Shown piece after piece: positions 1-5,853 of a stretch of 7,992 nucleotides of DNA. A model generated the notes under the pieces. That model made no database searches and was not told the origin of the DNA. It saw only the letters and a list, made by a program, of their open reading frames with translations. The stretch is from Actinobacteria bacterium UBA4719. Its GTDB lineage: Bacteria > Actinomycetota > Actinomycetes > Actinomycetales > Dermatophilaceae. Position 1 is the first letter of the stretch. Each line of letters starts with the position of its first letter. The position numbers were made by a program, and so were the translations under genes. The stretch covers positions 3,582 through 11,573 of the forward strand of contig DHJN01000103.1 in NCBI GenBank assembly GCA_002404345.1, written 5' to 3'.

Positions 1-340
1 GCATGCTCGTAGAGGATCACCACTGGGCGTGGCGTCTTATTGGCCACGGCTCTGCCCAATCTGGACGGCATGGACCCGTATCACCTTCACGAATGAGCGC
101 CTTGCGGAGCATCCCGAACGGGACCGCCCAAGGGTAGTGACGGCTGTTCGAGTGTCAAAGTTTCACAGGATCGGCTCGAAGCCCCAGCCTCTCCTCTCCT
201 GGGCTGCGTTCCAGTTGCCTCCGGTGACCGATCGGTATACGGACAAAGAACGCACACCCATCGCACGCATGACCGGATATTGCGGAGACGGCGGTGGCCC
301 GCCCTTGCAGCTCGCCTTGAGTGACGGAGAGAATGAAGGC
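1..340. other. Left-edge stretch with no supportable gene
   Basis: I see no gene here. A plus-strand frame is open from 29 and continuous with the VOC gene, but its translation (rich in Trp, Arg and Pro, no recognisable domain) does not look like a real protein, and the VOC fold begins only after 340. Around 179-205 there is a weak bulged hairpin (AGCCC / GGGCT arms around a pyrimidine-rich loop) with no T-run, so I do not call a terminator. Confidence 0.5.
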
Positions 341-868
341 GTGGCACTACCGGTCGGTCAGACGATAAACATCGAGGTAACGCTCGACTGCAACAACCTC
401 GAGGGCCTGGCTCGTTTCTGGCAAGAGGCGCTCGGCTGCGAGGCGCACCCGGTCCTCCCCGGCGAATACTTCTCACTCACCTCGCCCGGAGGAATCACCC
501 TCAATCTTCAGGCTGTGCCCGAACCCAAGGTGGGCAAGAACCGGATGCATCTCGATTTGCTGGTGAGCAATGTAGAGGCCACGGCGGCGCAGTTCCAGTC
601 GCTCGGGGCCACCTTGGTGTCGGAGCGGATGGAGCTTTACGGAACGCGTTGGTATGTCATGGCAGACCCCGAAGGCAACGAGTTCTGTCTGGCCGCGGCA
701 CCGGCGCATTCTGGGGAGCAGGCAGCGATGACCGAACTCCCTGATCACGAACTTGAAGTGCTCGAGGACGACCAGACAGTTCCGCCGAGACCAGAGGAAC
801 TCATCGCCGACGTGGCGCGTGCTCCCGCCCCTGTTCGACGGTCTCAAGTTGACGACGGAATCCGTTAG
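341..868 (+). CDS. VOC / glyoxalase-like domain protein with long acidic C-terminal tail
   Basis: Predicted 175-residue cytosolic protein. Residues about 9-120 form one VOC (vicinal oxygen chelate, Glyoxalase_6-like) domain, with the N-terminal strand and FW.EALG helix (residues 26-32), the KNRMHLDL strand (66-73) and the closing ADPEGNEFCL motif (109-118). Many such proteins in actinobacteria are uncharacterised; some bind metals or confer resistance by sequestration or modification, so no substrate can be named. I chose GTG 341 because GGAGAG at 326-331 lies 9 nt upstream and the fold starts just after it; the in-frame extension back to 29 is not protein-like. Typical members stop near residue 120. 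This one continues for about 55 residues (EDD, PPRPEEL, then Arg-rich), with no recognisable fold. It is the first of three co-oriented genes but is separated from the next by 222 bp, so it is probably transcribed alone. Confidence 0.8.
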   Translation: MALPVGQTINIEVTLDCNNLEGLARFWQEALGCEAHPVLPGEYFSLTSPGGITLNLQAVPEPKVGKNRMHLDLLVSNVEATAAQFQSLGATLVSERMELYGTRWYVMADPEGNEFCLAAAPAHSGEQAAMTELPDHELEVLEDDQTVPPRPEELIADVARAPAPVRRSQVDDGIR

Positions 869-1090
869 GACCTTCCGACCCGACCCCGAGAACGTGGCCC
901 CACGGTCACAGCAGTCTCACCTTCTTATGCTCTGAACATCACTCGCTCGGCCATGGCAAGGAGTCTGGCCGCCGCGTGCCAAGGGGTGCAGGGTATTTTC
1001 GCTGATGCCCGGGCAGACCAGGTGGGGCGTTGCTCGGGCGGGCCACCATGTCTTGAGCGACGTCGTCGCTGATTCATTAGGGTCGTTGAG
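869..1090. other. Intergenic region upstream of the HAD gene
   Basis: No gene is visible. The right edge contains the presumed HAD promoter (separate entry); the rest shows no clear terminator or RNA. Confidence 0.5.
1053..1083 (+). promoter_or_regulatory. Candidate promoter for the HAD gene (leaderless)
   Basis: TAGGGT (1078-1083) fits the actinobacterial TAnnnT -10 consensus, with TTGAGC (1053-1058) as a weak -35 at a 19-nt spacing. The -10 ends 7 nt before GTG 1091, so transcription would start at or next to the start codon and give a leaderless mRNA. No convincing Shine-Dalgarno sequence is present, which agrees. Confidence 0.45.
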
Positions 1091-1726
1091 GTGACCGAGC
1101 TCGTGATCTTCGACTGCGACGGCGTCCTGATCGACAGCGATCGGATCTCACTGCGGGTCCAGGCCGAGATGTTATGCGAGTTGGGTGTTCCGACCTCCTA
1201 CGACGCATGCGTCCGTGACTTCCTCGGGATCGGCATGCCAGCCACGCTCGTCGCGATCACCGCCCGGCTCGGTCGCCCCTTGCCACCGAGCTGGGTCGAC
1301 GAGCTGGACCGGGCCGTCCGCACCGCCTTCACCCACGAGCTCACCTCGACCCCCGGCGTCGTCAAGGCGTTAAGCCAGATCACCGTCCCGACCTTCATCG
1401 CCTCCAGCGGCAGCCAGGACAAGATGCGGTTCACCCTGGGAATGACCGATCTGTACCGACGCTTCGACGGACGGATCTTTTCGGGAGACGAGGTCGCGGA
1501 GGGCAAACCCGCACCGGACCTGTTCCTGCACGCCGCCCACACCATGACCACCGCTACCGCAGGGTGCGTGGTGGTCGAAGACAGCCCCTCCGGCATCCAA
1601 GCAGCGAAAGCCGCAGGTATGCGTGTCCTCGGCTACGCCGCTACAACACCAAAGGACTGGCTTCACGATGCGGACGTGGTCTTCGCCGACATGGCCGACC
1701 TGCCCGCCCTCATCGCTTCCAGCTGA
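1091..1726 (+). CDS. HAD-superfamily (subfamily IA) phosphatase / phosphoglucomutase-like hydrolase
   Basis: A 211-residue cytosolic haloacid dehalogenase-like hydrolase, a usual length for the family. All four HAD motifs are present: motif I with nucleophile D8 and acid/base D10 (FDCDGVLIDS, 7-16), motif II S105 (IASSGS), motif III K139 (EGKPAPD) and motif IV E163/D164 (VEDSPSGIQAA). The helical cap between motifs I and II (about 18-95) is the type seen in beta-phosphoglucomutase and sugar-phosphate or 6-phosphogluconate phosphatases, so a Mg2+-dependent phosphatase acting on a small phosphorylated metabolite is likely; the exact substrate cannot be read from sequence. The start is GTG 1091, immediately followed by the motif I strand. 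The GNAT gene follows after 65 bp in the same orientation but with its own promoter-like box. Confidence 0.92.
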   Translation: MTELVIFDCDGVLIDSDRISLRVQAEMLCELGVPTSYDACVRDFLGIGMPATLVAITARLGRPLPPSWVDELDRAVRTAFTHELTSTPGVVKALSQITVPTFIASSGSQDKMRFTLGMTDLYRRFDGRIFSGDEVAEGKPAPDLFLHAAHTMTTATAGCVVVEDSPSGIQAAKAAGMRVLGYAATTPKDWLHDADVVFADMADLPALIASS

Positions 1727-1779
1727 GAACACGGCCCGCAAGACGCCCAGCGATCATCGTCGGGTGCTCACCCTTCGCC

Positions 1780-1785
1780 TAAGGT
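1780..1785 (+). promoter_or_regulatory. -10 box giving a probable leaderless GNAT mRNA
   Basis: TAAGGT is a good TAnnnT -10 hexamer ending 6 nt before GTG 1792. That spacing puts the transcription start at the start codon, a common arrangement in actinobacteria. No good -35 is obvious, as is usual for such promoters. Confidence 0.5.
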
Positions 1786-1791
1786 TTCCGG

Positions 1792-2325
1792 GTGAGCGCA
1801 GACGTCCGGATCGCCACTGCCGACGATGCTCGGGCCATCGCCGAGATTCACGTGGCCTCGTGGCAAGAGGGCTATCGAGGGCAGCTCCCCGACAGCTACC
1901 TCAAGTCGCTGTCAGCTGATGCTCGCGAAACGAGGTGGGCGCAGTCCCTACGTGACGGAGCTTCAGTCCTTCTTGTTGAGCACGCAGGGAAACCCCTCGG
2001 CTTCGTGAGCTACGGACCAAGTCGTGACGACGACGCACCCGAAACCGGCGGAGAGATCTATGGCCTCTACGTGCACCCCCATGCCTGGAGCACCGGTAAA
2101 GGTCAGCAATTGCACGACGGCGCACTAGCCGCCCTCGGAGCCTCGGGGTCGACCGTGGTGACCCTCTGGGTCCTGACCAGCAATGACCGCGCCCAACGCT
2201 TCTACTCCCGGCACGGCTGGCAGCTCGATGGGGCCACGAAGGTCGTCGAGTTGGACGGGGTAACGCTCTCCGAGGTGCGTTACAAGCGAGCACTGGACCC
2301 CTTGCCGACGCCCTCTGCTCTATGA
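1792..2325 (+). CDS. GNAT-family N-acetyltransferase
   Basis: A 177-residue acetyl-CoA-dependent acetyltransferase of the GNAT (RimI-like) fold. The N-terminal strand and helix (VRIATADDARAIAEIHVASW, 5-24) are typical. Motif A, the acetyl-CoA pyrophosphate loop, is EIYGLYVHPHAWSTGKG (88-104), and motif B ends in the characteristic NDRAQRFYSRHGW (131-143). The acceptor (amine, antibiotic, protein N-terminus) cannot be assigned. Within motif A the usual first Arg/Gln of the R-x-x-G-x-G loop is Trp (W99), which is also common in actinobacterial members. The start is GTG 1792, just after a -10 box. The last residues (DPLPTPSAL) are a short unstructured tail. Confidence 0.92.
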   Translation: MSADVRIATADDARAIAEIHVASWQEGYRGQLPDSYLKSLSADARETRWAQSLRDGASVLLVEHAGKPLGFVSYGPSRDDDAPETGGEIYGLYVHPHAWSTGKGQQLHDGALAALGASGSTVVTLWVLTSNDRAQRFYSRHGWQLDGATKVVELDGVTLSEVRYKRALDPLPTPSAL

Positions 2326-2695
2326 GCATCCGGTCCGCAACGGGATCCATAACCGGTGACGCAAGCGGGTGAGTCAGAGCATCATTGGCGGAGTGTTGAG
2401 CCTTGAGTGGAAGATGCCGACGTGTGTGATAAGGGTTGGTGACTACGAGCGATCTGGAACGATCATGTCTGACCGGACCCGGTTGCTGGTTTCTGACGTT
2501 CTCAGTTCCGCTGGCGGCTTCTTTCTCCTGACAGGTGCTTTTGTCCAAGCGCGCCTACTGTTTGGAGACTATTGCCGCGCGGAACCCAGGAAATACGATG
2601 GTGAGCTCCATTTTTGGCCTTCATTGAGGCAGCTGAGTTTTGCGGGTGAAACCGGCCACCACTTCCGCGGAGCGACCGGCCGGGCCGACAGACGA
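2326..2695. other. 370 bp without a supportable gene
   Basis: Short open frames on both strands give no protein I recognise. Base composition is noticeably less GC-rich in the middle (for example around 2590-2640) than in neighbouring genes. It looks like decayed or foreign DNA between the GNAT gene and the IS-disrupted minus-strand gene. The candidate plus-strand start at 2467 (ATGTCTGACC) has no good Shine-Dalgarno sequence. Confidence 0.45.
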
Positions 2696-2722
2696 AAGGC
2701 CCGCTCCGGTGGGACGGGCCTT
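2696..2722 (-). terminator. Rho-independent terminator after the small membrane ORF
   Basis: Perfect 8-bp stem AAGGCCCG (2696-2703) / CGGGCCTT (2715-2722) with an 11-nt loop. Read on the minus strand, the 3' arm runs into CTTTCGTCT, so it terminates leftward transcription 17 bp past the stop of the small membrane ORF. Having a dedicated terminator outside the IS suggests that ORF is the end of a genuine host transcript. Confidence 0.75.
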
Positions 2723-2738
2723 CGGCTGTCGCGATGTG

Positions 2739-2936
2739 TCAGGCGCGTTTGGCTCTGCGGTAGTAGTCGCGCCAGATCAGCCGGTGGATGGGTATCCAGC
2801 GGGGGATCGAACGCAGCCCTGGGATGAACGGCAGGAGCAGGAGCAACAGGGTCAGCACCATCATCAAGGCCCAGACCTCTGCGTCAGCGTTGTCCGACGT
2901 CGAGAAAGGGGCTCTCCTGACCGATCCGTGGGTCAT
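2739..2936 (-). CDS. Small single-pass membrane protein, 5' end replaced by ISL3 sequence
   Basis: A 65-residue ORF with one strong transmembrane segment (about residues 21-38, Leu-rich), followed by a basic, aromatic tail with GLRSIPRW and HRLIWRDYYRR (40-61), as in small actinobacterial membrane proteins of unknown function. I do not recognise a named family. The ATG (2934-2936) overlaps the transposase stop as ATGA, so translation could be coupled to it. Codons 1-9 lie inside the IS inverted repeat (2910-2936); from codon 10 the sequence is flanking DNA. The native N-terminus therefore appears to have been cut off by the insertion and a new start supplied by the IS. A terminator follows the stop. 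Whether the hybrid is stable or functional is unknown. Confidence 0.6.
   Translation of the reverse strand: MTHGSVRRAPFSTSDNADAEVWALMMVLTLLLLLLPFIPGLRSIPRWIPIHRLIWRDYYRRAKRA
2910..2933. repeat. ISL3 left terminal inverted repeat
   Basis: The outer 13 bp GGCTCTCCTGACC and inner 9 bp TCCGTGGGT match the right end (4320-4343, inverted) exactly, with two mismatches between them, giving 22/24. The transposase stop codon is at the inner border. Confidence 0.9.
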
Positions 2937-4231
2937 TTTCTGCCGGGGAGGACGGGTCGGTGGCCGCCGAGGCTGAGCAGGGCGAGGGCGATGAGGGCCT
3001 CGGGGGACTTGAACCCGAACGCCATCCTGGTGATCAGCCGGATCTTGGTGTTGGTCGACTCGATCAGGGCGTTGGACAGGTTGTGCTCGATCGCCGCGAG
3101 GATCCTCGCCCGGTGCTTGACGATGCTCTTCTGCAGCTTCACGAACGACGGGATCCGGCAGCGTCGGGCCCAGCTGATCCACCGCTGGAGGGCCTCGACG
3201 GCGGCGGCGTAGGGCATCGTGAAGATCAGCCTCAGGCCCTCTTTGAGGAGGTAGGCCCGGTACAGCCTGGGGTCGGTCGCGGCGATCCAAGCGAGCTTGA
3301 TCCGCTGGTTCTCGCTGAGGTTCTCCGGGTTCTTCCACAGCGAGTAGCGGGCGCCTTTCAACGCCCTCGCGCGTTCGCCGCCCGGTCGCGGCGGCGCGTC
3401 TGCCGGGGGCCTGCCGCGGCCGCGTTTCGGCTCGGCTCGGGCCAGTGCCCGGGCGTCGTTCCACGCTCCACGACGGACCTCGTCGAGAGCCTCGGTCGCC
3501 CATTTCACGACGTGGAACGGATCAGCCACCCGGACCGCGTCCGGGCAGGTCGCGGCGACGATGGAGTCAATGAAGTCAGCGCCATCGGCGCTGACATGGG
3601 TGATCTGGGCACATCGCTCGGGGCCGAGCAGATCGAAGAACTCCCGCACCGTGGCACTGCTTCGTCCCGGGGCGGCCCACACCAGCGCGCGGGTGTCGTG
3701 GTCGACCACGACCATCAGGTACTTGTGGCCCTTCTTGTAGCTGATCTCGTCGATCCCGATCCTGCGCAACCCCGCCAGTCGGTCACAGTGCGCGTCGACG
3801 TCGTCCCAGACCCGAGTGATGATCGACCCGACGGTGCGCCACGCGATCCGCATCAGCTCGGTCACCGTGGACTTCGAGGACTGCGTGGTCAACCACGCGA
3901 CCGTCTCGTCAAAGGCGTAGGTGTGGCCCGCGTCGTGACGAGCCCAGGGCACCGAAGCCACGACCACCCCGTGCTGCGGGCACCTCACCCGCGGCGCGTC
4001 GGCCTCGAGCACCGCACGCATCGTGCCCAGGTCCAGGCTGCGCCACCGACGCCGGCCCTCGCCGGGGTCGTAGCCAGGACGACGCCGCCCGCAGACCCCA
4101 CAGCGGCTCCGAGCACGGGCCGTCGGACGTACATGGGCGACCAGCAGCTCGGCGTCCTCGTCGAACTCGACCCGCTCGATCACCGTCTTCTCGACGCCCA
4201 ACAGGGCTCGCCATAGGCTGACATCGCGCAC
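2933..4231 (-). CDS. ISL3-family transposase
   Basis: A 432-residue DDE transposase that appears intact. The N-terminal zinc-ribbon-like region has C44-x2-C47 and C84-P-x-H87, followed by a helix-turn-helix-like segment (about 105-140). The catalytic core starts at GIDEISYKKGHKYL (159-172, D161), continues through SADGADF (214-220, D216 or D219) and DPFHVVKWA (237-245), and ends at NALIESTNTKIRLITR (387-402, E391) and GFKSPEALIALALL (406-419). The start is GTG 4231, with GGAG 6 nt upstream on the minus strand. Translation initiation is probably controlled by a hairpin that includes this Shine-Dalgarno sequence (4231-4292). It cuts and pastes the IS by acting on the 24-bp ends. The stop overlaps the next ORF by ATGA. 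Confidence 0.95.
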   Translation of the reverse strand: MRDVSLWRALLGVEKTVIERVEFDEDAELLVAHVRPTARARSRCGVCGRRRPGYDPGEGRRRWRSLDLGTMRAVLEADAPRVRCPQHGVVVASVPWARHDAGHTYAFDETVAWLTTQSSKSTVTELMRIAWRTVGSIITRVWDDVDAHCDRLAGLRRIGIDEISYKKGHKYLMVVVDHDTRALVWAAPGRSSATVREFFDLLGPERCAQITHVSADGADFIDSIVAATCPDAVRVADPFHVVKWATEALDEVRRGAWNDARALARAEPKRGRGRPPADAPPRPGGERARALKGARYSLWKNPENLSENQRIKLAWIAATDPRLYRAYLLKEGLRLIFTMPYAAAVEALQRWISWARRCRIPSFVKLQKSIVKHRARILAAIEHNLSNALIESTNTKIRLITRMAFGFKSPEALIALALLSLGGHRPVLPGRK

Positions 4232-4292
4232 GCCGTTCTCCGCTTCACCTGGTTCTGGACCTAGACAGCTCAGAACCTAAGCGGGAACGGCG
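4231..4292 (-). promoter_or_regulatory. Long leader hairpin masking the transposase start
   Basis: CGCCGTTCTCCGCTT (4231-4245) pairs with AAGCGGGAACGGCG (4279-4292) with a single bulge, and inside it GGTTCTG (4251-4257) pairs perfectly with CAGAACC (4271-4277). On the minus strand the downstream arm contains the transposase GGAG Shine-Dalgarno sequence and abuts the GTG start. Transcripts entering from outside the IS would carry both arms and fold, hiding the start. A promoter lying inside the hairpin would escape this. Confidence 0.6.
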
Positions 4293-4319
4293 TGTTGCAC
4301 TTCAGCGCCTCTCTCAACC

Positions 4320-4343
4320 ACCCACGGAAGGGTCAGGAGAGCC
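4320..4343. repeat. ISL3 right terminal inverted repeat
   Basis: Inverse complement of 2910-2933 with 22/24 matches (ACCCACGGA... through GGTCAGGAGAGCC at 4331-4343). Confidence 0.9.
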
Positions 4344-4391
4344 TGAAAACGATAGCAATCAGAGGCCTCAGGGCAACCAGCCTCGCCGTCC

Positions 4392-4403
4392 GGAGGAAAG
4401 GAG
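4392..4403 (+). promoter_or_regulatory. Strong ribosome-binding site for the excisionase
   Basis: GGAGGAAAGGAG offers two overlapping Shine-Dalgarno cores; the second (AAAGGAG) lies 6 nt from ATG 4410 and fixes that start. The integrase relies on coupling to this gene, so the site probably sets the level of both proteins. Confidence 0.7.
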
Positions 4404-4409
4404 TATCCG

Positions 4410-4604
4410 ATGGAGTTTCAGTTCTCCAAGAAGTGGTACACGCCCGCTGAGGTCGCCGCGATGCTCGGATTCGGACTCTCCAAGACCAAACTCTTGATCG
4501 CGATGCGCGAGATCCGCTCAGTCAAGGTTGGTGCCCATCGCCGCATCCTGCCCGAGTGGGTCGACGAGTACATCGAGCATTGCACCCATCAAGACTCCGC
4601 ATGA
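4410..4604 (+). CDS. xis: Excisionase-family HTH DNA-binding protein
   Basis: A 64-residue winged helix-turn-helix protein of the excisionase/AlpA (MerR-like) group. WYTPAEVAAMLGFG (9-22) is the first helix pair, SKTKLLIAM (24-32) the recognition helix, and VKVGAHRRILPEWVDEYIE (38-56) the wing and closing helix. Such proteins bend att DNA and steer the partner integrase toward excision, sometimes also repressing transcription. The length is typical. The gene has a strong Shine-Dalgarno sequence, and its stop codon overlaps the integrase start (ATGA at 4601-4604), so the two products should be made together. Only 66 bp separate it from the ISL3 end, so its native promoter may have been removed or replaced by the IS. 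Confidence 0.85.
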   Translation: MEFQFSKKWYTPAEVAAMLGFGLSKTKLLIAMREIRSVKVGAHRRILPEWVDEYIEHCTHQDSA

Positions 4605-5827
4605 GCTCATCCAAGCGAGCCAACAGAGAGGGCTCGATCTACCCTCACCGCAACGGCTTCGCCGCCTACGCCTGGGTCAATACACCCGACGGCAAGCGGA
4701 AACGTAAGTATGTCTATGGCAAGACGCGCGACGTCGTTCATGCAAAATGGCTCACCCTGCTCCAGCAAGCGGCCGCTCGGCCGGTCGCAACCCGGGCTCC
4801 CAAACTCAAGGAGTATCTGACCTACTGGCTTGATCAGGTGGTCAGGACATCGCTCAAACCCAAGACGGCCGAGACCTACGCCATGCACGTGCGCCTGTAC
4901 ATCATCCCAGGGCTCGGTGAGAAGCGGCTGGACAAGCTCACCGTCCGCGATGTCCGGGAATGGCTCAACCGGCTGAGCGAGGAATGTCAATGCTGCGCCC
5001 AGGGCAAGGACGTCGCTCGCCCGCCAAAACTGCGGCGTTGCTGCGCGATCGGGAAATGCTGTGGCCAGCACCTGTCGCGCCGCACGGTGATCGACGTGCG
5101 CGCCGTGCTCCGATCGGCGCTGAGCAACGCAGTCGGCGATGAGCTGATCGACCGCAACATCGCCATGGGCATCAAACTGCCGTCGGCGCGGACTCGGCAG
5201 CCGGCGCCCTGGTCGGTCGAGGAGGCCCGTCAGTTCCTCGTGAGTGCCAAGGACGACGCCGACCCGCTGTACGCCGCCTACGTGCTGATCCTGGTGCTCG
5301 GGCTGCGCCGAGGGGAGCTGCTCGGCCTGACCTGGCCCATGGTCGACCTGGAGACAACCCAGCTGGAGGTCGGATACAGCCTCCAGCGGATCGGTGGCAG
5401 GTTGGTCCACGGCGAGACCAAGACCGAAGCCTCTGACGCCGTCCTACCTCTGCCCGCCATCTGCCTCACCGCACTCCGCCTGCATCAGCAGACCCAAGCA
5501 GCGGCAATGGAGGCAGCCGGCCCTTTCTGGGTTCCGACTGGTTACGTCTTTACGACCCGCGACGGACTGCCGCTTGACCCCCGCAACTTCCACCGTGCGT
5601 TCAGGGCGCGATCTGCAAAGGCGGGAGTACGTGCCATCCCGGTTCACGGGACACGCCACACCTGCGGGTCGCTGCTGGCTGCCCTGGACGTCCACCCCCG
5701 CGTCGCCATGCAGATCATGCGACACAGCAAGATCGCCGTGACTATGGAGATCTACACCCACATCCCGTCCGAGTTGACCCGCAACGCGCTGCGCAAGCTC
5801 GGGGACAGCCTGGACGGCCTCACCTGA
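4601..5827 (+). CDS. int: Site-specific tyrosine recombinase (integrase), cysteine-rich actinomycete type
   Basis: A 408-residue phage-type integrase. An N-terminal arm-type AP2-like region (GSIYPHRNGFAAYAWV, 11-26) is followed by the SAM-like core-binding domain (about 66-195) and the catalytic domain (about 203-402). Catalytic residues are visible: R236 (LGLRRGELLGL), K274 (ETKTEAS), H349 and R352 (HGTRHTCGSLL), H375 (MRHSKIAV) and nucleophile Y385 (MEIYTH). Inside the core-binding domain is an insert with seven cysteines (129, 131, 132, 147, 148, 153, 154; CQCCAQGKD and RRCCAIGKCC), a feature of a subgroup of actinomycete element integrases and possibly a metal site. The start is ATG 4601, overlapping the xis stop; the frame is open back to 4556, but that extension is xis coding sequence. 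All key residues are intact, so it is probably active. Confidence 0.95.
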   Translation: MSSSKRANREGSIYPHRNGFAAYAWVNTPDGKRKRKYVYGKTRDVVHAKWLTLLQQAAARPVATRAPKLKEYLTYWLDQVVRTSLKPKTAETYAMHVRLYIIPGLGEKRLDKLTVRDVREWLNRLSEECQCCAQGKDVARPPKLRRCCAIGKCCGQHLSRRTVIDVRAVLRSALSNAVGDELIDRNIAMGIKLPSARTRQPAPWSVEEARQFLVSAKDDADPLYAAYVLILVLGLRRGELLGLTWPMVDLETTQLEVGYSLQRIGGRLVHGETKTEASDAVLPLPAICLTALRLHQQTQAAAMEAAGPFWVPTGYVFTTRDGLPLDPRNFHRAFRARSAKAGVRAIPVHGTRHTCGSLLAALDVHPRVAMQIMRHSKIAVTMEIYTHIPSELTRNALRKLGDSLDGLT

Positions 5828-5853
5828 AGGCAAAGCGGGTCAACCCCTGTGGG

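Larger units (their letters stand above)
2910..4343 (-). mobile_element. Complete ISL3-family insertion sequence (1434 bp)
   Basis: Bounded by 24-bp imperfect inverted repeats and carrying one intact 432-residue ISL3 transposase. ISL3 elements usually make 8-bp target duplications. Here the outer 8 bp are GAGAAAGG (2902-2909) and TGAAAACG (4344-4351), which do not match, so the element either recombined with another copy or deleted adjacent DNA after insertion. The left end cuts into a small membrane-protein gene; the right end lies 66 bp before an excisionase start. Confidence 0.88.
4344..5827 (+). mobile_element. Recombination module (xis-int) of an integrative element, probably a remnant
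   Basis: The excisionase and integrase genes are adjacent and overlapping, as at the end of actinomycete integrative and conjugative elements or prophages. In such elements rep and tra genes normally lie upstream of xis. Here that side is an ISL3 copy without target duplication, and no replication or transfer gene occurs anywhere in the window. The attachment site is not recognisable; no tRNA gene lies within the 26 bp after int or nearby. Confidence 0.5.

Noticed and set aside
13..96. Short frame resembling the end of an ECF sigma factor (ALPNLDGMDPYHLHE)
   Set aside because: Only about 15 vaguely similar residues, bounded by stops at both ends; too little to call a pseudogene.
29..340. In-frame 104-residue N-terminal extension of the VOC protein
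   Set aside because: No domain or plausible composition, while GTG 341 has a correctly spaced GGAGAG and the fold begins just after it.
2369..2827. Plus-strand ORF of 152 codons between the GNAT gene and the IS
   Set aside because: It reads through the minus-strand terminator and into the small membrane ORF, has no good ribosome-binding site at its start and no recognisable domain.
2960..4216. Open plus-strand frame of 418 codons across the IS
   Set aside because: It is exactly antisense to the ISL3 transposase, has Pro/Gly/Arg/Asp-biased low-complexity composition and no domain; it is a codon-bias shadow.
2902..4351. Possible 8-bp target duplication of the ISL3 element
   Set aside because: GAGAAAGG and TGAAAACG do not match, and shifting the boundary by one or two bases does not help.
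4556..4600. Earlier in-frame start for the integrase
   Set aside because: It lies inside xis coding sequence; ATG 4601 forms the usual ATGA overlap and begins the conserved N-terminus.
5828..5853. Attachment site or tRNA 3' end directly after int
   Set aside because: Only a small GGGTCA direct repeat (5837-5842, 5851-5856) is present; no tRNA-like sequence and no partner copy in the window.
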